Shown: positions 26,948 through 34,919 of the stretch, one piece after another
Layout of the letters: each line of letters begins with the position of its first letter
Position numbering within the stretch: position 1 is the stretch's first letter
Assembly (NCBI RefSeq): GCF_048007035.1
Contig: NZ_CP180355.1
Span: 1,798,001 to 1,862,000, forward strand
From: Imperialibacter sp963977595
GTDB lineage: Bacteria > Bacteroidota > Bacteroidia > Cytophagales > Cyclobacteriaceae
Reading direction: 5' to 3'
Length of the DNA stretch: 64,000 bases
Made by a program: the position numbers and the translations under genes
The notes under the pieces: generated by a model
Database searches by the model: none
What the model saw: only the letters and a program-made list of their open reading frames with translations
What the model was told of the DNA's origin: nothing

Positions 26948-27862
26948 ATGAAAAAAGTTTTCTCGTCAACTATATCAATTACCGTTCTTCTGGTTTTTGG
27001 CTCGTTCGGGTGCAGCGAGCCACAGCGGTCAATCAAGCTGGCTACATACACTTATGCCACCGACAACCGCCTGGATAAAATTGAACCCCTGGCAGTGAAC
27101 CTGAGGGCAGCTCTTGGCAGGCCAGTGGAAACAACCAGCTATCCGGACGTAGCTTCCTTTGTGGCAGCTATCAAAGCAGATGAGGTAGATATTGCGCTGA
27201 TCAACACGCTTGGCTACCTCGTGTTGGCGCTAGACAACAAGCACATGACTCCCGTAGCAACCCTGAAGGTGAAAAAGGGAGCAGAAGACAATTATAAAAC
27301 GGCTGTACTGACCAACAACGACAAGATCAAAAGCCTTGACCTCCTGCAAGCTAATGCAAAGTCGCTGACTATGATGTTTGTGGCCGAGGGCTCAACTTCT
27401 GGGAACCTGGTGCCGAGGCTCATGCTTAGCAGCTTAGGCCTAAAATCTCCGGAGAGTGACTTCGGGCAGGTGACGTTCGGTGGTAACCATACGTCTACTT
27501 TTCAAAAACTGGAGGCTGGTGAGGCCGACCTTTGTGCGATTGGCAGCAACGAGTACTTCAAGCAGCTGGAAAAGGATTCAACCACTGCGAACAGATTGTT
27601 GTGGATGTCGGAAGAGATTCCTCTTGGGCCAGTATTGATAAACAAGCGGATGACAAAAGCAGAGCGGCAGACAATATCCAATCTGTTGTTCGCACTGCAC
27701 GAAGAAGATTCGCTGGCGCTGGACGCATTAAAGTCGGGGTGGTCGGAAGCACAGCAGGCAGAGAAATTTTATCCGATTGATGACGCTTACTACAACAGCT
27801 TTCGACAGATGAATGGCAACGCCACCGACCTCGCTACCATTCTTCAACAGTTCAACTACTAA
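26948..27862 (+). CDS. PhnD-like substrate-binding lipoprotein
   Basis: 304 residues. Lipobox FGSFGC (Cys about 22) after a signal peptide. KLATYTYATDNRLDKIEPLA and VEGSTSG-like FVAEGSTSGNLVPRLML resemble the phosphonate/phosphate-binding PhnD family (periplasmic binding type 2). No permease or ATPase gene is adjacent, so it may work with distant components or as a sensor. The ligand is not known. Confidence 0.75.
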   Translation: MKKVFSSTISITVLLVFGSFGCSEPQRSIKLATYTYATDNRLDKIEPLAVNLRAALGRPVETTSYPDVASFVAAIKADEVDIALINTLGYLVLALDNKHMTPVATLKVKKGAEDNYKTAVLTNNDKIKSLDLLQANAKSLTMMFVAEGSTSGNLVPRLMLSSLGLKSPESDFGQVTFGGNHTSTFQKLEAGEADLCAIGSNEYFKQLEKDSTTANRLLWMSEEIPLGPVLINKRMTKAERQTISNLLFALHEEDSLALDALKSGWSEAQQAEKFYPIDDAYYNSFRQMNGNATDLATILQQFNY

Positions 27863-27964
27863 GTACCTTCATTTAAATTGCACGTCGGGGGATGCTCCCG
27901 GTCAATGGTGACTATCGAGGATCTGTACCTGAAACAGGCACTGATTTTTTTGTCACACTATTGC

Positions 27965-28006
27965 GCAAGTAGATACTTGCGCATATATTTGCAAGCAAAC
28001 ACTTGC
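27965..28006. promoter_or_regulatory. Two ArsR-type operators around the promoter
   Basis: GCAAGTAGATACTTGC (27965-27980; 7-bp arms) and GCAAGCAAACACTTGC (27991-28006; 5-bp arms GCAAG/CTTGC) are related palindromes with centres 26 bases apart. Between them TATATTTG (27984-27991) is a perfect -7 box. The second ends six bases before the arsR ATG. Autorepression by the ArsR protein is inferred. Confidence 0.7.
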
Positions 28007-28011
28007 ATATT

Positions 28012-28347
28012 ATGGAGGCCAGACGAGACGTATTTCAGGCGATAGCAGACCCCACCCGGCGGGAAATCATTGGCATGGTGGCTCACCAGTCGCTCAATGT
28101 GAATGCCCTGGCTGAAAAATTTGATGTGAGTAGGCAGGCGGTGTCGCTGCATGTGAAGATCTTGCAGGAGTGCGGTCTTATTTCCATCCGTCAGCAAGGG
28201 CGGGAGCGCTACTGCGAAGCCAGGCTGGAAGGCCTTGCCGAAGCGTCGGCTTGGATAGAGCAATACAAGCAGTTTTGGATGAGCAAGTTCGATTCTTTGG
28301 ATAAATACCTGACCAAAATTCAATCAGAAAAAAAGACCGACAAATGA
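28012..28347 (+). CDS. ArsR-family transcriptional regulator
   Basis: 111 residues from ATG 28012. Winged HTH: RRDVFQAIADPTRREIIGMV, then NVNALAEKFDVSRQAVSLHV. No metal-binding CxC motif in the recognition helix, so it belongs to the non-metal ArsR group that is often coupled to SRPBCC genes. Its stop overlaps the next ATG (ATGA); palindromic operators cover its promoter. Confidence 0.9.
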   Translation: MEARRDVFQAIADPTRREIIGMVAHQSLNVNALAEKFDVSRQAVSLHVKILQECGLISIRQQGRERYCEARLEGLAEASAWIEQYKQFWMSKFDSLDKYLTKIQSEKKTDK

Positions 28348-28847
28348 ATGCACCAACAATTTCAGACAAAGACAAGCTGAGGCTTTCTTACGAGTTCAAT
28401 GCTCCAAAGGAGCTGGTGTTCAATGCCTTTAGCACAGCCGAAGCACTGAACGAATGGTGGGGGCCTGTGGAAACGAAGAACAGCGCCATTAGTCTCGATT
28501 TTAGGCCAGGTGGCGTGTTCCATTTCAGTATGAAGTTTGGCGAACACGTGAACTATGGAAGATTTCTCTTCAAGACGGTTAATGCCCACGACTTGTTAGA
28601 GTTTACCAATGCCTTTGCCGATGAAGAGGGCAATCCTATTCCGGCTCCTTTCGATGTAAAGCTGCCAGTAGAAATTTTTTACAGCCTTCGGTTTACCGAA
28701 ACAGGCGGCAAAACAACTATCGAACTAACAGGAGAACCGTTCGATGCCACACAAGAGGAAATTGACGGTTTTAATTCCATCGCCGAAGATATGCAGCGAG
28801 GCTTTGGTGCGACTTTTTCCAAATTGACTGACTTTCTTAAAAAATAA
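28344..28847 (+). CDS. SRPBCC (AHSA1-like) protein
   Basis: 167 residues. LSYEFNAPKELVFNAFSTAEALNEWWGP is the START/Bet v1-like opening of the AHSA1 group, ending with FSKLTDFLKK. Such proteins have a hydrophobic ligand cavity. It is translationally coupled to ArsR and followed by a second paralogue, a pairing common in bacterial ArsR-SRPBCC operons. Confidence 0.87.
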   Translation: MNAPTISDKDKLRLSYEFNAPKELVFNAFSTAEALNEWWGPVETKNSAISLDFRPGGVFHFSMKFGEHVNYGRFLFKTVNAHDLLEFTNAFADEEGNPIPAPFDVKLPVEIFYSLRFTETGGKTTIELTGEPFDATQEEIDGFNSIAEDMQRGFGATFSKLTDFLKK

Positions 28848-28851
28848 CACC

Positions 28852-29319
28852 ATGGCAAAAGATCATTTAGACACTTCGGACAGGGAGCTGCAAATCTCCC
28901 GGCTCTTCAACGCCCCTATCGAGCTGGTGTGGGAAGTGTGGACTGACCCCAATCACCTGAAAAACTGGTGGGGGCCCAACGGCTTCACAACCGACATCAG
29001 CCAAATGGACGTGCACCCCGGTGGGCAATGGTCGCTGGTGATGCATGGGCCAGACGGCACCGACTACCCCAACGAAAGTGTTTTCAAAGAAGTAGTCAAG
29101 CACAAAAAGATCGTGTATCAGCACGTCTCTTCTCCATCTTTTCTAACAACCGTGGAGTTTGAAAGTCAGGGCAAAAAAACGCTGATGCACTGGCACATGC
29201 TGTTCGAAAGCAGGGAGCAATTCATTGAAGTAGTGAAAAAGTACGGCGCCGACGAAGGCCTGAAACAGAACATCGAAAAACTTGCCCAATACCTGACAAA
29301 GTTTGTCGCCAAAAAATGA
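28852..29319 (+). CDS. SRPBCC (AHSA1-like) protein, second copy
   Basis: 155 residues. ISRLFNAPIELVWEVWTDPNHLKNWWGPNGFT is the family signature, with HPGGQWSLVMHGPDG following. Only the signature region is close to the preceding paralogue, so this is not a recent duplication. It lies four bases after the first copy and overlaps the next gene by ATGA. Confidence 0.9.
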   Translation: MAKDHLDTSDRELQISRLFNAPIELVWEVWTDPNHLKNWWGPNGFTTDISQMDVHPGGQWSLVMHGPDGTDYPNESVFKEVVKHKKIVYQHVSSPSFLTTVEFESQGKKTLMHWHMLFESREQFIEVVKKYGADEGLKQNIEKLAQYLTKFVAKK

Positions 29320-30221
29320 CAATGATGAAAAATTTATCTCAATCAATAATGCTGACCCTTGGCGTAGCTGTTGCGCTACTCGCCTCCTGCAGCACAAATA
29401 ATAACGAGTCTATGGAATCAAAAACGGAACTCCCAGAAAAAGTGACCTCCTTCGAGAGCGGCTACTCCGATGTCAACGGCCTGAAAATGTACTACGAGAT
29501 TCACGGTGAAGGAGACCCACTTGTACTCATTCATGGAGGCGGTTCAACTATACAAACCACGTTTGGCAATATTATCCCCGACCTGGCGAAAAACCAAAAG
29601 CTCATTGCCGTTGAGCTACAGGCTCATGGCCACACCAGCGACAGGGATTCACCAGAAACATTTGAGCAGGACGCAGACGACGTGGTTACACTTCTGCAAA
29701 ACCTGGGCATTGCCAAAGCCTCTTTTTTCGGCTTCAGCAATGGAGGAAATACCACAATGCAAATAGGTATTCGGCACCCGGAGAGGGTCAACAAGCTGAT
29801 CATCGCTTCGGCTTTTTTCAAAAGAGAAGGCATGTTTCCAGGGTTTTTTGATGGCATGGAGCATGCCAGCCTCGATAATATGCCGGCCGACCTGAAAGAA
29901 GCGTTTTGGGCAATCAATCCTGACTCTACTAAGCTCCTTGCCATGTTCAATCATGACAAAAATCGGATGCTCGGCTTTCAGGATTGGGATGAGGCTTTGC
30001 TGCAGTCTATTCAGGCGCCATCGCTCATTATCAATGGCGACCAGGATGTGGTGCAGAACACACATGCCGCACTGATGGCTGCCACCATACCCAATGCCAG
30101 GCTAATGATACTACCCGGCAACCACGGCTCGTACATGGGGCAGGTGGAAGGGCCTTATCAGGGAAGCAACACGACCGAGTTGACGTTGTCAGTGATAGAT
30201 GAATTTTTGAAGAGTGAGTAG
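29316..30221 (+). CDS. Alpha/beta hydrolase lipoprotein
   Basis: 301 residues with lipobox LLASC. LVLIHGGGSTIQTTFGNIIP (HGGG oxyanion strand), ASFFGFSNGGNTTMQIG (GxSxG), INGDQDVVQNTH (Asp) and a His in LPGNHGSYM give a complete triad. It closes the arsR-SRPBCC-SRPBCC operon, overlapping the previous stop. The operon probably responds to and processes a small hydrophobic compound (inference). Confidence 0.87.
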   Translation: MTMMKNLSQSIMLTLGVAVALLASCSTNNNESMESKTELPEKVTSFESGYSDVNGLKMYYEIHGEGDPLVLIHGGGSTIQTTFGNIIPDLAKNQKLIAVELQAHGHTSDRDSPETFEQDADDVVTLLQNLGIAKASFFGFSNGGNTTMQIGIRHPERVNKLIIASAFFKREGMFPGFFDGMEHASLDNMPADLKEAFWAINPDSTKLLAMFNHDKNRMLGFQDWDEALLQSIQAPSLIINGDQDVVQNTHAALMAATIPNARLMILPGNHGSYMGQVEGPYQGSNTTELTLSVIDEFLKSE

Positions 30222-30284
30222 CCCGGATCGGTGGTTTCCTCAGCCCCAGCACGTGGGACCACACCAGAAGAAAGGCTTTTCATG

Positions 30285-30311
30285 GTGTAGAAGATCCCTG
30301 CGGGATAGCTG
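30285..30311. repeat. Third copy of dispersed GTAGAAGATCCCTGC element
   Basis: GTGTAGAAGATCCCTGCGGG followed by ATAGCTG, the same element seen twice at 25.1-25.3 kb. Confidence 0.65.
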
Positions 30312-30410
30312 TGAGAGAGGCCGCAGTTGTTATTGATGCTCCCGACGAACAGAAGCCACACGGCAAAAGATCTCCTCCAGCTTCTCCCTTACTCGTATCT
30401 TTGAAAAATA

Positions 30411-30443
30411 CCCCTCTGGTCTTATCATAGACCAAAGGGGTTT
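30411..30443. terminator. Bidirectional intrinsic terminator
   Basis: CCCCTCTGGTC pairs with GACCAAAGGGG around loop TTATCATA, with TTT on the right and an A-rich flank on the left. It sits between two convergent genes and can serve both. Confidence 0.75.
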
Positions 30444-30470
30444 CTTGCATTCCTCCTGGGAAGACTTCTA

Positions 30471-31148
30471 CTAAAATCTATAGCCGGCTGAAAGGCCAAA
30501 GCCAGTATTTTTCACATTGGTTTTGTCGTTGGCGGTTCTATTGTCGTCGGGGTTGATTTTCACCATACCAAGTTGCGAGTTGAGCTGAAAAAACAAACCA
30601 CCAGCCATCTCATACCCAAACAGAATATTTCCCCCAAAATCGAGTGGCTTAAAATAGGGTGTTAGCAATGCATCGCCGTCATTCACTTCATTGGTGAACT
30701 CAATGTCATTGTTGACTTCTACAGAACCAGACACATAGGTAGCCTTGCCACTAACAGCATACCCCACGTAAGGCCCAAAGCCTAACATAATATAGCCATT
30801 GCCCACCTGGCTCTTGTACACCAGATTCAAAGGCAGTTCCAAATACGAGAGCCTATAAGTACTCGTCACTTGTCCTGTTGTATTTTTGGCTCCCTTGGTG
30901 CTGAACATCAGCCCGGGTTGAAAATAAAACTCCGGAGCAATGGGTATTTGAGCGTTGAGTCCGGCATGAAAGCCTGCTATCAGGTCATTCTCAAGTTTGT
31001 CTCCGTTGAAATCTTTCCCATTGAAGTTCTGTAAATTAACCCCACCAAGAATGGCCAAGCCGACTTTTTTTGATGCAGTGCTTTGAGCCATGGTCGCTGA
31101 CGTGGCGAAGACCAGGGCAAGGAAGATATATAATTGTCTTGCTTTCAT
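30471..31148 (-). CDS. PorT-like outer-membrane beta-barrel protein
   Basis: 225 residues with signal peptide (LYIFLALVFATSATMAQ). VGLAILGGVNLQNFNGKDF, FHAGLNAQIPIAPEFYFQPG, SYLELPLNLVYK and the terminal GLSAGYRF are the pattern of small Bacteroidota porin-like barrels. The last Phe is the usual Bam signal. It has a paralogue at 32600-33274. Transported solute unknown. Confidence 0.85.
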   Translation of the reverse strand: MKARQLYIFLALVFATSATMAQSTASKKVGLAILGGVNLQNFNGKDFNGDKLENDLIAGFHAGLNAQIPIAPEFYFQPGLMFSTKGAKNTTGQVTSTYRLSYLELPLNLVYKSQVGNGYIMLGFGPYVGYAVSGKATYVSGSVEVNNDIEFTNEVNDGDALLTPYFKPLDFGGNILFGYEMAGGLFFQLNSQLGMVKINPDDNRTANDKTNVKNTGFGLSAGYRF

Positions 31149-31172
31149 TTTAGTTTTCTTTGATTGTGTGAA

Positions 31173-31841
31173 TTAATTAGAGGCTTCTTTGGCAGCTTCC
31201 GTCTTCATTTTTTCGTTTGCAGTGATCAGGAATTCAACCCTGCGATTTTGAGCTTGTCCGCTAGACGTACCATTGTTGTATTTCGGTACCGATTCGCCAA
31301 ACCCTTTGATTCGTACCCGGTTGTAGCTGATTCCCTGGCTCCTTATATAATTTGAAGACGTGCTTGCCCTTCTTTCCGACAAGCCCTGATTATAAGACTC
31401 AGACCCTTTACTGTCAGTATGCCCCTGCACTTCAATGTCAGTGTCGGGATAGGCGTTGAGCACTTTAACCAGCTTATCCAGCGAAGTCTTTGATTCTGAC
31501 GAAAGATCAGATTTATCAAACCCGAAGAGCACGTCGCTGCTAAATTCAACCACGATGCCCTCTCCTACTCTTTCCACCTTAGCATCGGGCACAGTTTTTT
31601 CCAGTTCAGCCGCTTGTTTGTCCATTTTGTTGCCAATCAAAGCGCCTGCAGTACCCCCGACTGCTGCCCCGATAATGGCACCCAACGCAGTGTTTCCTGA
31701 TGCCCTGCCAATAACGGCACCCATGGCACCTCCACCAACTACGCCAACAGCTGCCCCTTTTTTGGTTTTACTCGCAGAACAACCCGAGAACAGAAAAGCC
31801 ACACACAAAAAGAAGATTACACTCTTACTTAAATTTTTCAT
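31173..31841 (-). CDS. OmpA-family lipoprotein with glycine-zipper segment
   Basis: 222 residues. Lipobox LFSGC, then a Gly/Ala-rich stretch (about 28-70, GAVIGRASGNTALGAIIGAA) and a C-terminal OmpA domain with FDKSDLSSESKTSLDKL, VQGHTDSKGSESYNQGLSER and NRRVEF. It should anchor the outer membrane to peptidoglycan. It lies 24 bases upstream of the PorT-like gene, probably cotranscribed. Confidence 0.92.
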   Translation of the reverse strand: MKNLSKSVIFFLCVAFLFSGCSASKTKKGAAVGVVGGGAMGAVIGRASGNTALGAIIGAAVGGTAGALIGNKMDKQAAELEKTVPDAKVERVGEGIVVEFSSDVLFGFDKSDLSSESKTSLDKLVKVLNAYPDTDIEVQGHTDSKGSESYNQGLSERRASTSSNYIRSQGISYNRVRIKGFGESVPKYNNGTSSGQAQNRRVEFLITANEKMKTEAAKEASN

Positions 31842-32123
31842 ACTTAGATACTTAATGATTGATGCGGTAGGGGATCACCTCGAAGTCTTCAGATTGGGTG
31901 AGGCCCCACCTTTGGAGAGAAGGAATTTTTTATCAAAGGTAGGGTCCATGAAGCCGCTGCGAGTTACACATATGTCTATATGAGTTGCATAAATCACGCA
32001 TTGAGTGACCAAGGGGGAGTCAAACAGCAAGCTATGATGTCGGGCTCATAGCTTGCCTTGGCTCATTACTTTCAGTGAAGGAAAAAGTTCGTAATTTATT
32101 CGCCCAAACCAACCTAAAATCTG

Positions 32124-32567
32124 ATGCCAGGCGCCAGGCAATTCTTTCACTATGTAAGCTACTTTCAGTATCCGCTAATGCTGCTTGCCCTATTCTTTTC
32201 GTTTAAGCCCATCATTTTTGGCTTTGACACCATCTGGGCCGACTACAACAAGCTTTTGGTTTTTATGGGCCTGGGCATCAGCTTTTCCACCTTGCAGGAC
32301 ACCCAAAAAACCCAGAACAAACTTTCGAAGAGGGTTTGGGAGAACCCCAGGTGGGGCAAAATTGCGTTGTTGGTCATGTCGTTGACCACGTTTTGGGTAC
32401 TTGCCTTTGGAATGTTTGGCTACTTCGCTTCTGAGAACGATATTATAAGAGAGCTCGCTTTTGGAGTCATTGTGTTGGGCATCGGCTTAATTGGCATGCT
32501 GAAGGCCGCTATTGAAATGTTTGAAAACCATAGAAAGGACAAACAACAAAGCCCAATGAATGAGTAG
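32124..32567 (+). CDS. Small membrane protein of unknown function
   Basis: 147 residues with about four hydrophobic segments (YPLMLLALFFSF, LLVFMGLGISF, IALLVMSLTTFWVLAFGMFG, LAFGVIVLGIGLIGML) and a cytoplasmic charged loop containing TLQDTQKTQNKLSKRVW. Not recognised as a named family. Single gene between two convergent or divergent envelope genes. Confidence 0.65.
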   Translation: MPGARQFFHYVSYFQYPLMLLALFFSFKPIIFGFDTIWADYNKLLVFMGLGISFSTLQDTQKTQNKLSKRVWENPRWGKIALLVMSLTTFWVLAFGMFGYFASENDIIRELAFGVIVLGIGLIGMLKAAIEMFENHRKDKQQSPMNE

Positions 32568-32599
32568 CCCCTTTGGAAACTTACTTTGAAAAGCTTGGC

Positions 32600-33274
32600 C
32601 TAAAACCTATAGCCTACAGAAAAACCAGTTCCGGTATTTTTTATGCTGGATCTGTCACCGGGATACTGATTGTGTGTTGGGTTAATTTTGGTAATCCCCT
32701 GATGTGTGCTCACTTGAAAGAATAATCCGCTGGGCATCATATATCCGACGAAAATATTGCCCCCAACATCCATCCGTTCAAAGTATGGAGTCCAGGACAG
32801 GCCATCGTCTTTCGCCGGATCTGTAAACTTAACATCACGTGAGAATTCGACTGCACCACTGCCAGTGGTAACATGGCCTCCGAAACCACGAGAAACATAT
32901 GGACCAAAGCCAAGCATTAAGTATCCGCTGCCCCACGGTTTTTTGTACACCAGATTCAAGGGCATTTCGAGATACGACAGCCGGGTAGTGGTTTTTGTTT
33001 CTCCAACACCTTTGGATCCCTTGTTGATAACGAGAAACCCCGTTTGAAAATGGAAGTCGGAGCTCACAGGTATGTTGATATCTATACCAAAATGAGCACC
33101 TGGGAGTAAGTGATTTTTTTGAATGCGCCCATCGAAATCTCTCTCATCAAATTTCTGAAGATTGGCTCCGCTTCTTACAGCAATTGATACCCTTTCTGAG
33201 TCAACACGTTGAGACCTAGCAAGTGAGGCTGTGAATACCAGAGCAAGTGTAAGAGTGAATATTCTTTCTCTCAT
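32600..33274 (-). CDS. PorT-like outer-membrane beta-barrel protein, paralogue
   Basis: About 224 residues from ATG 33274 (signal RIFTLTLALVFTASLARSQ). Same order of motifs as the protein at 30471-31148: SGANLQKFDERDFDG, LSYLEMPLNLVYKKPWGSGY, LMLGFGPYVSRG, GFSVGYRF. The two are diverged duplicates separated by the OmpA and membrane-protein genes. An upstream TTG at 33313 is rejected because it precedes the signal peptide. Confidence 0.85.
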   Translation of the reverse strand: MRERIFTLTLALVFTASLARSQRVDSERVSIAVRSGANLQKFDERDFDGRIQKNHLLPGAHFGIDINIPVSSDFHFQTGFLVINKGSKGVGETKTTTRLSYLEMPLNLVYKKPWGSGYLMLGFGPYVSRGFGGHVTTGSGAVEFSRDVKFTDPAKDDGLSWTPYFERMDVGGNIFVGYMMPSGLFFQVSTHQGITKINPTHNQYPGDRSSIKNTGTGFSVGYRF

Positions 33275-33475
33275 CTTCGTGTTTTTGGAACTATCGACTT
33301 CGTCAGGCAGCAACTATATGAACATCAACTCAACGACGCTATTTCTACCAATGTAACTAGTATTTATAATTATGAGAAATAATGAAGATAACTTATTTGA
33401 AAAGAGATTACCAATGTGCAAAAAATACTCCCTCTGACCACTTGACTACGTTCGTGCAATGGTCAATTCCAAATG

Positions 33476-34078
33476 CTATCTGTTTTGGAGACCAACTGGC
33501 TTATCGGGCACAATAGCAGCGTCATACTTTTCCCCTGCAGCCACCTGCACCATGGTGATCCGCACTTTGGTTGGGAAAAAGTGCTCAGGATCGGCTCGCC
33601 TGTGGGCGTGGCCTTGCCCCCCACTATCGTCTTTGATCACCAAATCCATTTGTTTGATGCCTTCACTCCAGATAATGGATTCATTTTCCCAAAAGGAAGT
33701 CATAGGAACGTCGACTTCATATAGCCCCTCCTTTGTGTAAAGGCCGGTATTGGTGCAGCCATAGCCGTTTCCCTGGCCTTTGTTGGGGATGTAACACAAC
33801 GTCCACTGTGTAGGATATCCTCCGGCGGGCTTTTCCATCACCTCCAGGCGTATGTGAACCGATCCATTGCGGTAGTCAACAGGCGAAGTCCAATCGGTAG
33901 GCCGCTGGGTATTCAGCATATCGCCTTTTACGTAGTAGTGTGATTTGCTGGGGGTGGAATTGTCGGCGTTCTCTTTGGTGTAAGTGAATTGGGTATCGAA
34001 GAGAAGAAACTGCTTGGGCTGCTGTGCCAGGAGCAACGTGGGGAGGAGCAGAATGACTAGAAGTGAAAGTTTTTTCAT
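33476..34078 (-). CDS. Secreted protein of unknown function
   Basis: About 200 residues from ATG 34078 (signal KKLSLLVILLLPTLLLAQ). The body has no motif I can name; it has several Tyr/Trp-rich strands (YPTQWTLCYIPNKGQGNGYG) and a His pair in GQGHAHRR, suggestive of a beta-sandwich. No operon partner. Confidence 0.6.
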   Translation of the reverse strand: MKKLSLLVILLLPTLLLAQQPKQFLLFDTQFTYTKENADNSTPSKSHYYVKGDMLNTQRPTDWTSPVDYRNGSVHIRLEVMEKPAGGYPTQWTLCYIPNKGQGNGYGCTNTGLYTKEGLYEVDVPMTSFWENESIIWSEGIKQMDLVIKDDSGGQGHAHRRADPEHFFPTKVRITMVQVAAGEKYDAAIVPDKPVGLQNR

Positions 34079-34230
34079 AGGACGCTTGAAGAGATAATGG
34101 GCAAGAAAGATACTCAACAGAATTGATATAAGGGTTAAAAGTGCATTGATGAATGATGTCTTCTAACCTTTCGTTTGCAGATAGGCCAATCCAAAGCGGA
34201 GCAAGCATCTTGCAGGAATCGCAGCTCTTT

Positions 34231-34371
34231 TATACCCGCACAGGTACAATTTAAGATCTACAACTTGCTATTATACCCGATTGGGTATAATTTGATTCAA
34301 TACAGTATATTTTATACCCTTTAAGGTATAATCAATAAATTATTGCTTTCTTTTATACCCGAAAAGGTATG
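34231..34371. promoter_or_regulatory. hipB operators: Four HipB-type operators at exact 41-bp spacing
   Basis: TATACC-N6-GGTATA sites start at 34231, 34272, 34313 and 34354. The second and third are perfect; the first ends GGTACA and the last GGTATG. Each start is exactly 41 bases from the next, about four helical turns, so sites face the same side of DNA. The last ends 11 bases before the HTH gene. The form parallels the TATCC-N8-GGATA operators of E. coli hipBA. Confidence 0.85.
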
Positions 34372-34381
34372 TTTTTAAGGT

Positions 34382-34603
34382 ATGGACTTAAGCCAATTCG
34401 TTAAAGAGAAAAGAAAATCATTGGGACTGACTCAAGAGGAGCTATCACTAAAGGCTGGCGTGGGGCTGAGGTTTGTGCGTGAAATGGAACAAGGGAAGCA
34501 ATCTTTACAAATGGACAAAGTCAACCAGGTGTTGAAACTCTTCGGGTATGAACTTGGCCCAAAAGCTATCAACAGAAGCAAGCTGTTCGATGAAAAAAGC
34601 TAA
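34382..34603 (+). CDS. hipB: HipB-like antitoxin/repressor
   Basis: 73 residues, almost only a Cro/C1 HTH: FVKEKRKSLGLTQEELSLKA, GVGLRFVREMEQGKQSLQMD, then KVNQVLKLFGYELGP. This is the HipB pattern. Four matching palindromes lie directly upstream, implying cooperative autorepression. The end overlaps the next gene by 14 bases. Confidence 0.88.
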   Translation: MDLSQFVKEKRKSLGLTQEELSLKAGVGLRFVREMEQGKQSLQMDKVNQVLKLFGYELGPKAINRSKLFDEKS

Positions 34604-34919
34604 AATATATATGCATGACGAGTGGGCTGGGGTGCTTACTGAGGACAGTGAAGGTTACCATTTTGCCTACCAAAAGGAGTATGTGAGCGAAGGAGGAGAG
34701 CCAATTAGCCTGACCATGCCACTTACAGACAAGGTTTATCACAGTGCCATGCTGTTCCCCTTTTTTGATGGCTTGATCCCTGAAGGGTGGCTACTGGAAA
34801 TAGCTGAGAAGAGCTGGAAGATCAATGTCCGAGACAGAATGAGCTTGCTATTGGCCACCTGCAGAGACTGTATCGGGGCTGTTTCTGTTGAACCAGTAGA
34901 CGCTGAAGAGAATGAATAG
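34590..34919 (+). CDS. HipS-like protein (HipA N-terminal subdomain as a separate gene)
   Basis: 109 residues from ATG 34590. It covers only the HipA N-terminal region: IYMHDEWAGVLTEDSEGYHF, ISLTMPL and LFPFFDGLIPEGWLLE. In ordinary HipA this is fused to the kinase. As a free protein it corresponds to HipS of three-gene HipBST loci, where it acts as antitoxin. It overlaps hipB upstream and the kinase downstream by eight bases. Confidence 0.82.
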   Translation: MKKAKIYMHDEWAGVLTEDSEGYHFAYQKEYVSEGGEPISLTMPLTDKVYHSAMLFPFFDGLIPEGWLLEIAEKSWKINVRDRMSLLLATCRDCIGAVSVEPVDAEENE

